A DNA stretch of 64,000 nt from Caldimonas mangrovi (GTDB lineage: Bacteria > Pseudomonadota > Gammaproteobacteria > Burkholderiales > Burkholderiaceae_C), in NCBI RefSeq assembly GCF_023721835.1, contig NZ_JAMKFE010000010.1, positions 1 to 64,000 of the forward strand, in the 5' to 3' direction. Shown here piece after piece: positions 40,573 to 50,800 of this stretch (the first letter of the stretch is position 1; each line of letters begins with the position of its first letter). Below the pieces are notes generated by a model. That model made no database searches, was not told where the DNA came from, and worked only from the letters and a program-made list of their open reading frames with translations. Made by a program: the position numbers and the translations under genes.

Positions 40573-42038
40573 GGACGGCCTCCGGCGAGCAGCGCGAAAG
40601 CCGGCGCGAGCTGCTGGGTCAGCTCGGCGAAACCCGCACGGAAATCGGTACAGACCTGCGCGTCGTGCGGCGCCGGTTCGACCAGGTTGCAAGGTGCTGG
40701 CAGGGCGTCGAGTGGCGCTCCTTGCGACTGCGCCGCATGGAGCGCGGCCCCGCGCGCACCGGTTTCGTCGTCGCCACAGCGTTCGACCGCGTGGCCCAGC
40801 AAGGAGGCGAGCAATTGCACCACGCGCGCATCGCGCGCGCCGCCACCGAGCGCCGCGACACGGCCCGGCACGCCCAAACCGAAGGACGCCAGCCGGCTCA
40901 GGTGCTGCACGTGCAGTGCCGCGACGGCATCGACCACGGCACGGGCCATGTGCGCGCGGTCGTGGTGGCTCGCCAGCCCGATGAAGCCGGCTGCGGCGCC
41001 GTTGATGAAGGGCAGGAAGCGCAGCCCGGCTGCTCCCAGCGGCACCGACATTGCGCAATCGACCACGGCGGCGGCGCTCGGAAACTGCAACGTGCGTGCG
41101 AGCCAGGCGATGTTGGCCATCGATGACGGGCTGTTCTCCAGATACAGCCGCTGATCGGTGGCGCCGAAGGTCACGACGGCGCCGACGGCAGGCTTGGGCT
41201 CGCGGACCGGCGCGATGACGGCGTTCACGCACCAGGTGCCCAGCACCGCCACCGCCTGGCCACGTTGCTGAGCGCCCACGGCCATCAATGAAGCGAGCAG
41301 GTCGATGGCACCCGAGGCCACCGGCAGGCCGGCGGGCAGCCCGCAGTCGGCGGCCTGTGCCGGCAACAGCCGGCCGATCTGGGTGCCGCTGGGCACGAGG
41401 GGCGGCAACGTGCCGGCGGCCAGGTCGGACAGGCCGGCAGCTTCGAAGGCCAGCGGCGACCATCGTCCGGTGGCGAGCGACAGCAGGCCTGCAGTGCTGG
41501 CGTCGCTGGCGTCGCTGGCCAGCTCGCCGGTCAGCAGGAACGCGAGGTAGTCCTTCGCGAACAGCAGGTGGCGGATCGCACTGCGTTGCAAGGCACCGGT
41601 CTCCAGCAGCTCGGCCGCGATCAAGGTGGGCTGGCCGGCCCACGGTCGGCAGCCGACATCCTCGAACAGTTCGGTGCCGAGGCGCTGCGCCAGCGCCCGT
41701 GCCCGCCGGCCGGCGCGCTGGTCGGTCGATGCGACGGCACAGCCGCGCAGCAGCTCGCCCTGCGCGTCCAGCGCATACAGGCCTGCGCCATGCCCGGTGC
41801 AGGCGAGGGCGCGCACCTGGCCGACGCGCGGGCCGAGTTGCTGCGAGACGCTGCGCAGCGCTTGCACCAGAGCGTCGCGGATGGCCGTGCCCGCGAGCTC
41901 GCACCCGCCGTCGGGCAGGCGCACGTGCGGCAAGGCGTCGCCCGCGGCGGCCAGGGTTGCACCGCTCCCCGCTTCGAAGGCGACCGCCTTCAGGCCGGTG
42001 GAGCCCATGTCGATACCGATGTAGATGTCCGTTTGCAT
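40569..42038 (-). CDS. FGGY-family carbohydrate kinase
   Basis: 489 aa, start chosen at MQTDIYIGIDMGSTG (42038); an in-frame codon 33 bases upstream is weaker. N-terminal phosphate loop IGIDMGSTGLKAVAFE, middle GAIDLLASLMAVGA and GTWCVNAVIAP, C-terminal ALGGGARDARVVQLLASLLG, and length all fit the FGGY (glycerol/xylulose/AI-2 kinase) family. It phosphorylates the imported polyol or sugar, giving the substrate for the overlapping downstream dehydrogenase gene. First gene of the minus-strand arm. A palindrome matching one in front of the binding-protein gene covers its start codon. Confidence 0.92.
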   Translation of the reverse strand: MQTDIYIGIDMGSTGLKAVAFEAGSGATLAAAGDALPHVRLPDGGCELAGTAIRDALVQALRSVSQQLGPRVGQVRALACTGHGAGLYALDAQGELLRGCAVASTDQRAGRRARALAQRLGTELFEDVGCRPWAGQPTLIAAELLETGALQRSAIRHLLFAKDYLAFLLTGELASDASDASTAGLLSLATGRWSPLAFEAAGLSDLAAGTLPPLVPSGTQIGRLLPAQAADCGLPAGLPVASGAIDLLASLMAVGAQQRGQAVAVLGTWCVNAVIAPVREPKPAVGAVVTFGATDQRLYLENSPSSMANIAWLARTLQFPSAAAVVDCAMSVPLGAAGLRFLPFINGAAAGFIGLASHHDRAHMARAVVDAVAALHVQHLSRLASFGLGVPGRVAALGGGARDARVVQLLASLLGHAVERCGDDETGARGAALHAAQSQGAPLDALPAPCNLVEPAPHDAQVCTDFRAGFAELTQQLAPAFALLAGGRP

Positions 42039-42047
42039 GTTATGACA
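42038..42047. promoter_or_regulatory. Putative GntR operator 1
   Basis: TGTTATGACA, differing at one base from the perfect palindrome at 42126. It overlaps the kinase start codon. The two centres are 88 bp apart, which would allow looping by a dimeric regulator. Confidence 0.5.
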
Positions 42048-42125
42048 TCGTGTCGTGTTTTCTTGGAGCAAGTAGTGGTGTTTCCCCTAGATTGCTCCTG
42101 GAGAGACTCCATTATATTTCATCGC

Positions 42126-42135
42126 TGTCATGACA
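42126..42135. promoter_or_regulatory. Putative GntR operator 2
   Basis: TGTCATGACA, a perfect 10-bp palindrome in the divergent promoter, 78 bp before the binding-protein ATG. It lies in the only AT-rich part of the region (ATTATATTTC nearby), where promoters would be expected. Confidence 0.55.
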
Positions 42136-42212
42136 ACTAAACGCAGTTTGGTGAGTCAGGCGAACCAGCAGACGGGGCAGTGCCCACGACATCAACGAGA
42201 CAGGAGACAACG

Positions 42213-43250
42213 ATGAGGCGAGACTTCTTGAAGACCGCCGCCCTGGCGGGCGCCGGCATGGTGGGCGGCGCGGGCAGCGCGTTCGCGCAAACGGCGGCGG
42301 CAGGCGGACTGCGCGGCAATCCCAATGACGTCTACGTGATGAACGTGATGGTGTCGGGCGTCGAGTACTGGTTCCCGGTCTACGAAATGATGAAGCAGCT
42401 CGGCCGCACGCTGGGCGTGAAGACGCGCTACAGCGGCACGCCCGAGTACGACGTCAACAAGCAGCTGGCATCGTTCGAACAGGAGCTGGCGCGCAAGCCG
42501 GCGGGCATCCTGCTGCACCCGATGAATCCCGACCCCTTCATCGAGCCGATCAACCGTGCCGCAGCCATGGGGATCCCGGTGGTGACGTTCGCGGCCGACT
42601 CGCCCAACTCGAAGCGGGTGTCCTTCGTCACGTCCGACAACGATCGTGAGGGCATGCAGGCTGCCGACGCCATTGCGGCCTCGCTCAACGGCAAGGGCGA
42701 GTACGCGGTGCTCGAGAACCCCGGGCAGGACAACCACGACCGCCGCATCACGGCCTTCGTCAACCGCATGAAGGCCAAGCATCCGGGCATGAAGCTCGCA
42801 GGTCGTGCCGCCAGCAACCAGGACCCGAACAAGGCGTACCAGGCCACGCTGAGCCTGGCGCAGGCCAACCCCAACCTGGGTGCGATCTTCATGCCGGAAG
42901 CCAACTCGGCACTGGGCGCTGCGCAAGCCAAGGTCGAGACCAAGAAGAACATCCGTGTGATGTGCTGCGACGTCAACGCCAAGATCCTCGACATGATCAA
43001 GTCGGGCGACGTGTTCGGCGCGATCAACCCCAACCAGGGCGTGCAGGGCTTCATGGGCATGATGCTGCTGTTCCTGGCCAAGAACTCGCAGCTCATCGAC
43101 CCGATGAACGACGCCAAGCGCAACGGCACCAACCCGATGGCCGTGCCCTTCCTGGACAACGGGCTGTCGGTGGTCAACAAGGCCAACGCCGACGACTTCT
43201 ACTGGGACAAATACCTCGCACGCCGTGGCACGAGGGGCATCAGCGAATGA
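42213..43250 (+). CDS. Sugar ABC transporter substrate-binding protein (ribose type)
   Basis: 345 aa. ATG 42213 with AGGAGA six bases upstream; the start follows the repeated context CAGGAGACAACG also used by the lipoprotein at 47891. Tat-like signal MRRDFLKTAALAGAGMVGG with the AFAQ cleavage area. Periplasmic-binding-protein type 1 domain (RbsB/LsrB group): YWFPVYEMMKQLG, ILLHPMNPDPFIEPINRAAAMGIPVVTFAADSP, VTSDNDREGMQAADAI, AINPNQGVQGFMGMMLL. It delivers a monosaccharide or polyol to the permease/ATPase encoded next. The twin-arginine leader is unusual for this class but known in Burkholderiales. ATGA overlap with the ATPase gene. Confidence 0.93.
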   Translation: MRRDFLKTAALAGAGMVGGAGSAFAQTAAAGGLRGNPNDVYVMNVMVSGVEYWFPVYEMMKQLGRTLGVKTRYSGTPEYDVNKQLASFEQELARKPAGILLHPMNPDPFIEPINRAAAMGIPVVTFAADSPNSKRVSFVTSDNDREGMQAADAIAASLNGKGEYAVLENPGQDNHDRRITAFVNRMKAKHPGMKLAGRAASNQDPNKAYQATLSLAQANPNLGAIFMPEANSALGAAQAKVETKKNIRVMCCDVNAKILDMIKSGDVFGAINPNQGVQGFMGMMLLFLAKNSQLIDPMNDAKRNGTNPMAVPFLDNGLSVVNKANADDFYWDKYLARRGTRGISE

Positions 43251-44773
43251 GGTCTGACGCAGTGCCGCTGCTCGAGTTGCGCGGCATCAGCAAGCACTTC
43301 GGCGCATCGCGTGCGCTCGCCGGAGTGCATTTCTCGCTGCGGCGCGGCGAGATCCACGCGCTGTGCGGCGAGAACGGCGCCGGCAAGTCGACGCTGATGA
43401 AGATCATCGACGGCATCCATCAGCCGGACGCCGGCGACATCGTGCTCGACGGCGAGAAGGTGCGGATCGACGGCCCGGCGCACGCGATGCGCCTGGGCAT
43501 CGGCCTGGTGCACCAGGAGATCGCGCTGTGCGGCGACGCCACGGTGGCGGAGAACATCTTCATGTCGGAGGTGAATGCCAGCCGCCGGCCGTGGATGGAC
43601 TACGGCAGCCTCAACCAGCGCGCGGCCCGTGTGCTGGCCCGGCTGGGGCAGGACATCCCGCCGGGCCGCCGGGTCGACGAACTGCCCATCTGCAGCCAGC
43701 AGCTGGTCGAGATCGCCAAGGCGCTGACCTTGGACTGCAAGGTGCTGATCCTCGACGAGCCCACCGCGGCCCTGACCGAGGTGGAGTCGGCGGCGCTGTT
43801 TTGCGTGCTGCACGACCTGAAGGCGCAGGGCATCGGCATCATCTACATCAGCCATCGCATGGCCGAGATCTTCGCGCATTGCGACCGTGCCACCGTGCTG
43901 CGCGACGGGCGCGACGTGCACTGCGACGAGATCGCCGCGCTCACGCCCGATGCACTGGTGCGTGCCATGGTGGGCCGTGACCTCGGCAACTACTACCCGC
44001 CGAAGCACGACGAGCCCGGCAGTCCCCCGGAGCACCTGCTGGAGGTGGAGGACCTGGCCGATGGCGAGTGCGTGCACGGCATCTCCTTCAGCCTCAAGCG
44101 CGGCGAAGTGCTGGGCATTGCCGGGTTGATGGGCGCCGGCCGCAGCGAGCTTGCCGAGACCGTGTGCGGCCTGCGGCGTGCTCGGCGCGGCACGGTGAAG
44201 CTGAAAGGCCGGCCGCTGCTGATACGCAAGTACGCCGATGCCTTGCAGCACGGCATCGCCTACCTGAGCGAGGACCGCAAGGCGGCCGGCGTGTTCCTCG
44301 AGCTGTCGGTGGCGCAGAACATCTCGGCGATGGCGCCGCGCCGCGTCAGCTCGCGCTGGGGGCTGTTGAGGCACTCGGCCGAGCGGCAGCTGGCACAGGA
44401 ACTGGGCGCGCGGCTGAACCTGAAGTCCGATGGCGTCGGCTGCGAGGCGGCCAGCCTGTCGGGCGGCAACCAGCAGAAAGTGGCCATCGCCAAGTTGCTG
44501 GCCACCCACCCGGCCGTGATGCTGATGGACGAGCCGACGCGCGGCGTCGACGTCGGCGCCAAGTCCGAGATCCATCACATCCTGCGCGAGCTCGCGAACC
44601 AGGGTGTGGGCGTGATCGTCATCTCGTCCGAGTTGCCCGAGATCATCGGCCTGTGCGACCGGGCGCTGGTGATTCGCGAGGGCCGGCTCGCCGGCGAGCT
44701 CGCGGCCGCAGACATGACCGAGGAGGCGCTGCTGCGGCTGGCCTCCGGATTGACCGTTGAGGAGATGCATTGA
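43247..44773 (+). CDS. Sugar ABC transporter ATP-binding protein (duplicated domains)
   Basis: 508 aa. Two ABC domains, as in RbsA/MglA/LsrA. The first carries GENGAGKSTLMKI, CSQQLVEIAKAL and LILDEPTAALTE. The second has a changed Walker A (GLMGAGRSELAETV) and LSGGNQQKVAIAK and MLMDEPTRGVDVGAKSEI. The start overlaps the binding-protein stop (ATGA) and its stop overlaps the permease start (TGATG). It energises import of the same substrate. Confidence 0.95.
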   Translation: MRSDAVPLLELRGISKHFGASRALAGVHFSLRRGEIHALCGENGAGKSTLMKIIDGIHQPDAGDIVLDGEKVRIDGPAHAMRLGIGLVHQEIALCGDATVAENIFMSEVNASRRPWMDYGSLNQRAARVLARLGQDIPPGRRVDELPICSQQLVEIAKALTLDCKVLILDEPTAALTEVESAALFCVLHDLKAQGIGIIYISHRMAEIFAHCDRATVLRDGRDVHCDEIAALTPDALVRAMVGRDLGNYYPPKHDEPGSPPEHLLEVEDLADGECVHGISFSLKRGEVLGIAGLMGAGRSELAETVCGLRRARRGTVKLKGRPLLIRKYADALQHGIAYLSEDRKAAGVFLELSVAQNISAMAPRRVSSRWGLLRHSAERQLAQELGARLNLKSDGVGCEAASLSGGNQQKVAIAKLLATHPAVMLMDEPTRGVDVGAKSEIHHILRELANQGVGVIVISSELPEIIGLCDRALVIREGRLAGELAAADMTEEALLRLASGLTVEEMH

Positions 44774-45834
44774 TGTCCAAGCACGAAACCGCCAGCGGGC
44801 TCGGCGGCGCCGCTGCCTTGCCGGTCTCGCCCGCCGGGGCGCCGGCGGGCGGCGCACCGCTGCTGGCCGCAACCGGCGCACGATCCGCCGGGCGGCTGGC
44901 GAGCATGCGCGAGGCTGGCCTGCTGCTCATCATCGCAACGCTGTGCGTCGTGATGAGCTTCGCGTCGCCGCACTTCCTGACCTGGGACAACATGCGCGCG
45001 ATGCTGCTGTCCTTCTCGATCGAGGGCATCGTCGTGGTCGGCATGACGGTGCTGCTGATCGTCGGCGGCATCGACCTGTCGGTCGGCTCGGTGGTCTGCC
45101 TCGCGATGGTGATCACCGGCAAGCTGTTCCTGCTCGGGCTCGACCCGTGGACTGCAGGCGCGGTGGCCATCGCCTGCAGCGCCTTGATCGGCGCGATGAT
45201 CGGCGGCTGCGTCACCGGCATCGGGCTGAGCCATTTCATCGCCTCGCTAGCCTTCATGGTGGTGGTGCGCGGCTTGTGCCTGGCGTTGACGCAGGGCACG
45301 CCGCAGTCGCTGTTTTCGCTGCCGCCCGAGTTCAAGTTCATCGGTCAGGGGTCGATCGGCGGCATACCGGCCGTCATCATCATCTTTGCGCTCATCGTCG
45401 CGGTCAGCGACTTCGCGCTGCGCCGTGCGACCTTGTTGCGCCGGGTGTTCTATACCGGCAGCAACGAGAAGGCCGCGCTGTATTCAGGCATACGCACCGG
45501 CCATGTGAAGTTCTGGGTCACGGTGCTGTGCTCCGCGATGGCGGGTCTGGCCGGCGTCATCTACACCGCGCGTTTCGGCGCCGCCACTCCCACCTTCGGC
45601 GTCGGCATGGAGCTCAACGTCATTGCGGCCGTCGTGATCGGCGGCGCCAGCCTGAAGGGAGGCTCCGGCACGGTGCTCGGCGCGGTGCTGGGCCTGGCGC
45701 TGCTTTCGGTGGTCACCAGCTCGCTGATCCTGCTCGACGTCTCGCCGTACTGGCAGGACGTGATCAAGGGGCTGATCCTGCTGGTGGCCGTCACGGTCGA
45801 CCATCTCATGAATGTCAAGAAAGTGATCCGATGA
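44773..45834 (+). CDS. Sugar ABC transporter permease (ribose type)
   Basis: 353 aa. About nine hydrophobic segments (LLLIIATLCVVMSFASP, VVVGMTVLLIVGGIDLSVGS, LALLSVVTSSLILL) and the branched-chain/ribose permease signature VGGIDLSVGSVVCLAMV with FAARFGAATP-like loop (ARFGAATPTFGVGMELN, AVVIGGASLKGGSGTVLGA). A 45-residue polar N-terminal extension precedes the first membrane span. There is a single permease gene, so it should act as a homodimer. Stop overlaps the next start (ATGA). Confidence 0.94.
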   Translation: MSKHETASGLGGAAALPVSPAGAPAGGAPLLAATGARSAGRLASMREAGLLLIIATLCVVMSFASPHFLTWDNMRAMLLSFSIEGIVVVGMTVLLIVGGIDLSVGSVVCLAMVITGKLFLLGLDPWTAGAVAIACSALIGAMIGGCVTGIGLSHFIASLAFMVVVRGLCLALTQGTPQSLFSLPPEFKFIGQGSIGGIPAVIIIFALIVAVSDFALRRATLLRRVFYTGSNEKAALYSGIRTGHVKFWVTVLCSAMAGLAGVIYTARFGAATPTFGVGMELNVIAAVVIGGASLKGGSGTVLGAVLGLALLSVVTSSLILLDVSPYWQDVIKGLILLVAVTVDHLMNVKKVIR

Positions 45835-46814
45835 GAACTGTGAAACTTGGCTCGTCCGGCATCGAGTGCCAAGACATTGGTCTGGGCACCTGGGCCATGG
45901 GCGGCTGGATGTGGGGCGGCGGCGACGATGCCGCTGCCATCGATGCGATCCGGGCCTCGCTCGACGCGGGCGTGCGCCTGATCGACACCGCGCCGGCCTA
46001 TGGGCTCGGCCGTGCCGAGACGCTGGTGGGCAGCGCGCTCTCCGGCCGACGCGAACAGGCGGTCATTGCCACGAAGTGCGGGCTGGTGTGGCACACGCGC
46101 CAGGGCACGCATTTCTTCGACGAGGAAGGGCAGGCGGTCTACCGCTACCTCGGCCGCGAGGCCATCTTCCACGAGATCGAGCAAAGCCTCACGCGCCTGC
46201 GCACCGACTACATCGACCTCTACATCACGCACTGGCAGGACACGACGACGCCGGTGGCCGAAACCATGGACGCGCTGCTCGAACTGAAGCGGCAGGGGAA
46301 GATCCGCGCCATCGGCGTCAGCAATGTCGATGCGCCCACGCTGACTGAATACCTGCGGCATGGGCCGGTCGATGCGATCCAGGAGCGCTACAGCCTGATC
46401 GACCGCGAGATCGAGTCGACGCTGGTGCCGCTGTGCCGTCAGCACGACATTGCGGTGCTCGGCTACTCGTCCCTGGCGCTCGGGCTGCTCGCCGGGCCGA
46501 TCGACCCGCAGCGTCAGTTCAGTGGCGACGACCAGCGACAGGGCAACCCGCGGTTCTCGGCCGAGAACCGGGAAAAGCTGAACGCCTTTTTTGCCGACAT
46601 CGAGCCGGTGCGCGCCCGGCTGCAGTGCTCGTTCGCGCAATTGATGATCGCCTGGACCACCGCGTGCGGCAGCGTCACGGTGGCGCTGTGCGGGGCCCGC
46701 ACCGCGCATCAGGCGATCGAGAACGCCCGGGCCGGCGCGGTGACGCTCGGTGCCGATGATGTGGCACGGATCGACGGTGCAGCCGACCGACACCTGGGCG
46801 CATTGATGAGCTGA
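45831..46814 (+). CDS. Aldo/keto reductase
   Basis: 327 aa. NAD(P)H-dependent oxidoreductase of the IolS/YajO-like group: catalytic Asp/Tyr in LIDTAPAYGLGRAETL, Lys in QAVIATKCGLVW, His in LYITHWQDT, cofactor region IGVSNVDAPTL. It overlaps the permease by ATGA, so it belongs to the uptake operon. It probably interconverts a carbonyl and hydroxyl of the imported sugar or of an aldolase product. The fine specificity cannot be read from sequence. Confidence 0.92.
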   Translation: MRTVKLGSSGIECQDIGLGTWAMGGWMWGGGDDAAAIDAIRASLDAGVRLIDTAPAYGLGRAETLVGSALSGRREQAVIATKCGLVWHTRQGTHFFDEEGQAVYRYLGREAIFHEIEQSLTRLRTDYIDLYITHWQDTTTPVAETMDALLELKRQGKIRAIGVSNVDAPTLTEYLRHGPVDAIQERYSLIDREIESTLVPLCRQHDIAVLGYSSLALGLLAGPIDPQRQFSGDDQRQGNPRFSAENREKLNAFFADIEPVRARLQCSFAQLMIAWTTACGSVTVALCGARTAHQAIENARAGAVTLGADDVARIDGAADRHLGALMS

Positions 46815-46848
46815 CGGCCCGACCCACCCTTTGGACGCGACACGCCAT

Positions 46849-46872
46849 GCGCCGGCCGGCAACGGCCGGCGC
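46849..46872 (+). other. Intercistronic hairpin
   Basis: GCGCCGGCC / GGCCGGCGC, a perfect 9-bp stem with a 6-base loop, inside the 100-bp gap between the reductase and aldolase genes. There is no T-run. It may be an attenuator or a stem that stabilises or processes the mRNA, rather than a full terminator. Confidence 0.5.
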
Positions 46873-46914
46873 AGGGGCCGACGCGTCCCTGTCTGGAACG
46901 AACTGGAGAGACGA

Positions 46915-47769
46915 ATGCTGGAAAGAAAACAGGCACGGTTGAACCGCCTGCTGCACAACGGTCGCTGCCTCGATATTGCCGTGGACCACGGCGTGTGCAA
47001 CGAGCCGAGCTTCCTGGCCGGGCTGGAAGACATGCCGCGCGTGATGGACCAATTGATCGCGGCCGGCCCCGACGCGATCCAGCTCAACTACGGTCAGGCC
47101 GACCTCCTGCAGGGACGGCCGGGCCGCGAGAAGCCGGCGCTGGTGATGCGGCTGGACATGGGCAACCCCTACAACGCGGTAGCGCACCGTGTGATGTGGG
47201 CGGTACTGCAGAACGAGCACGATCCGGTGCTGCCCGCCGTGCAGATGGACGCGGCCTGCGTCGTCGTCAATCTGTTCATGCTGCCCGATGAACCCGACCT
47301 GTTTCGCCAGTGCGTGGCCAACATCGCGCGGGTGCGTGCCGACTGCGACCGCTACGGCATGCCGCTGATGATCGAGCCGCTGGTGATGGCGCCCAACAGC
47401 GCCCGGGGCGGCTACATGGTCGACGGCGACGCCGACAAGATCGTGACGTTGGTGCGCCTGGCGCGCGAGATGGGGGCCGACATCGTGAAGGCCGATCCGA
47501 CCAGCGACCCCACCGACTTCCATCGCGTGGTGCAGGCGGCGCGCTGCCCGGTGCTGGTCCGAGGGGGCGGCAAGGAAGCGCTGCGGCAGGTGTTCGCCCG
47601 GTCGCGCGTGCTGCTCGACCAGGGCGCGGTCGGCATGGTGTACGGGCGCAACGTCTACCAGCACCGTCATCCCTCGGCGGTCGTCGGCGCACTGATGGCC
47701 ATGATCCACCGCGGTGCCAGCGCTGAAGCGGCCTGCGATCTTTACGAATCCGCGGGCGGGGCCGGCTGA
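46915..47769 (+). CDS. Class I aldolase of the DeoC/FbaB/LsrF family
   Basis: 284 aa; ATG with GGAGAG upstream. Motifs LDIAVDHGVCN, RYGMPLMIEPLVMAP, EMGADIVKADPTSDP (the Lys is the expected Schiff-base residue), VLVRGGGKEAL and QGAVGMVYGRNVYQHRHP match the LsrF/DhnA class I aldolase fold. It probably cleaves the phosphorylated keto-sugar made by the kinase and dehydrogenase, or acts as an LsrF-like thiolase. It has its own ribosome site after a hairpin and follows the aldo/keto reductase by 100 bp. Confidence 0.9.
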   Translation: MLERKQARLNRLLHNGRCLDIAVDHGVCNEPSFLAGLEDMPRVMDQLIAAGPDAIQLNYGQADLLQGRPGREKPALVMRLDMGNPYNAVAHRVMWAVLQNEHDPVLPAVQMDAACVVVNLFMLPDEPDLFRQCVANIARVRADCDRYGMPLMIEPLVMAPNSARGGYMVDGDADKIVTLVRLAREMGADIVKADPTSDPTDFHRVVQAARCPVLVRGGGKEALRQVFARSRVLLDQGAVGMVYGRNVYQHRHPSAVVGALMAMIHRGASAEAACDLYESAGGAG

Positions 47770-47890
47770 AAGAACGCGGCCCCGCGTACCCGACCGGGGA
47801 GGCGGTGCATCTCTCCCCATTCAACGAGCCACGACAACGAAGGTTCCGGCGGCGGCGGACGACCGGCCTCGCACCCCACAGGAGACAACG

Positions 47891-50800
47891 GTGATCAAAC
47901 TCAGGCATCTGTTCCTCGTGACTGATCCGGCCTTGCGCGGGCGGTCGACCCTTCGGAGGCCCGGGCCGGCGTTGCTGGCCTTGTTCATGGCCGCTGCCCT
48001 TGCCGCTTGCGGCGGCGGCGGGCGCCATGACGGCGGCGAGGGCGCTCAAGCGACGTCCGCGCCTGCCGGCGAGAACGCGAGAGCGCTCGCGGTCGATGCG
48101 GCGTCGGTGCAGGGGCCGGGCCTCGGCAACCTCAGCTACACCCAGGCCGAACTGTTCAAGCCGGTGTCCTGGATACGCCGAGACGACCAGGGAACGCCGG
48201 CGACTTATCCCGGCCGCAAGGCCTTCGGGCTCAACGTGGGGATCATGCACAACGGCTACTTCCTCACGCTGTTCGCACCTGACAGCGGCTTGGGCCCGGG
48301 CGGCTTCCTGCTGTACGACGTGTCGAACCCGAGGGCGATCAGCCTGGTCAAGCGCATTTATGAGCCGGAGGGCCGCACCGCAGAATTCCGCGAGGCGCAT
48401 GCCATCGGCACCTCGACGATCGCCGGGACGAAATGGGTGGTCATCGCGACCACCAAAGGGGTCGAATTCTGGGACTTCACCGACGTCAATGACCTCAAGC
48501 AGGTGAAGAAGCTGGCGCTGCCCACCGTCAACGGCGGTGACTACGCCAACGTGAGCTGGCAGCTGTGGTGGCAGGCGCCCTACGTGTACGTCGCGTCGGC
48601 GAACCATGGCGTCTACATCATCGACGCCGGCGACCCGGCCAACGCCGTGCTGGCCAACCGCGGCGCCGGCAAACCCAACCCGGTGCCGACCGGCGAACTC
48701 GGCGGCTTTCGCGTCGGGCCGATCTTCACGATGGGCAACCAGATGGTGTTGACGTCGATGGACAACAGCGACGGCTTCGCCAGCCTGGACATCTCCGACC
48801 CGCTCAACCCCAAGGTGCTCGACACCGTCGTGTCGCACCCCATGTATTACGCCACCTGCTTCGACGGGCGCAACCTGTACACCTCGGTGCGTGGTGGCGG
48901 GGCCAAGATGACCGGCTACAACCTCGCCGACCGCACCCGCTTCGTGGCCGAGGACAACCGCCTCGTCGTCGACGAACAGCTGTACTGCGGCACGCAGGAC
49001 CACTACGTGTTCCAGGGCGCGCAGTATCGCGTGCACAAGGTCGACGTGAGCAATCCGTCGCAGCACATCGAAGTGGGGCGAGGCGGCTTGTTCGCACCGG
49101 GGTCGTCCCAGGAGGCCGGATCCGACCATGGGCAGGTCGCGCCGTTCGGCAACCTCGTCTTCATCGGCAACGACCATGGCTCGGGCAGCGCCTTCATGGC
49201 GCACTCGACGGCACCGGACACCACCAAGCCGGTGGTCCGGCAGGTGTCGCCGGCGAACGGAGCGTTGCAACAGGCGTTGAGTTCTCGCATCGGTCTCGGC
49301 CTGTCGGACAGCATCCTGCCCGAGAGCGTGAATGCCGATACCTTCATCGTGCGGCCCGTGGGCGGCAGCGCGCTGGCCGGCTTCTACAGCGCGCAGCTCG
49401 GCATCATCAACTTCTCGCCGAGCCAGCCGCTGCAGCCCAACACGACCTATGAAGTGGTGCTTCCGGCCGGCGGCGTGAAGGACTATGCCGGCAACGCCAT
49501 CGGCACCCAGTTCCGCACCACCTTCACGACCGGCAACGCCGTCAACATCTCGCTGGCGCACCACTGGAGCCTGGCCCGGACCCTGGCCGATCCGGTGGGG
49601 CAGAACGACGGCACGGCCAGCGGCACCGACGTCTACGACAGCATCGGCCTGAACTTCGGGCAGCGCACCGGCGGCGTCGCGCTCGAGGACGACACGGTCG
49701 CCTCGGTGCTCGCGGGCACCGCGTCGGTGAGCTTCTACATGAAGACGACACAGACCGGCACGTCGGCACCGTGGACGGCACCCGGCATCTTCGGGCGCGA
49801 CCAGGTGGGCGGCGCGGACGACGTGTTCTGGGGCTGGATCGACAACACCGGGCGGCTGAACCTGTCGGTGGGCGACGCGAACACCGGCAACCCCGGCACC
49901 AAGTCGACGGCTGCCGTCAACGACGGCAATTGGCACCACGTGGTGATGACGCGCGATGCGGCCTCCGGCGCGCAAGCGGTCTATGTCGACGGCGTGAAGA
50001 CCAGCTCGACCGGTCGCACCGGAGCGCTGGGCCTGAAGAACCGCTTCCAGCTGCTGGGCCAGATCCAGGGCAACGTGGACTTCTTCAAAGGGACGCTGGC
50101 CGACGTGCGCGTGTACAACCGCGTGCTGAGCGACAGCGACGTCACGCAACTGCGCGCCTTGCCCATCGTCGGCGACCCCGGGCTCGGCGACGGGCCGAAG
50201 CTGGTCAACGGCCAACTGACCTTCAACCCCGCGGTGCTCGGCGGCAGCGCGCAGTACAGCTGGAACTTCGGCAACGGCACACGCACCTCGTTCACCAGCC
50301 AGCCGAACGCCACCTACAGCTACACGGCACCCGGTCACTACACCGCAACGCTGACCGTGCGCAACGCCAACGGCCTGGAGAGCTACTACACCTTCCCGGT
50401 CACCGTGATCCGGCCGGTGACCGCGAATGCACCGACCCACACGACCAACATCAGCGGCGACGGCAGCAACGTCTACAGCCTCAACCCCGACAGCGGCACC
50501 GTCACCGCGCTCGATGCACAGAGCCTGGCCAAGCGCTGGGAAGTGCACGTCGGCCGTGAGCCGCGCACGCTGGCCGTGGGGCCGGACGGCCGCATCTGGG
50601 TCACGGTACAGGACGACGACAAGCTGGTGGCGCTCAATCCGGTCGACGGCAGCGTGTCGGCGACCGTGTCGCTGGCCTACGGGAGCGGCCCGTACGGCGT
50701 GGTCTTCACACCCGACCGTACCAAGGGCCTGCTGACGCTGGAGCACAAGTCCGCGCTGGTCAGTTTCAATCCCACCAACGGCGCAACCACCGGCACGCTG

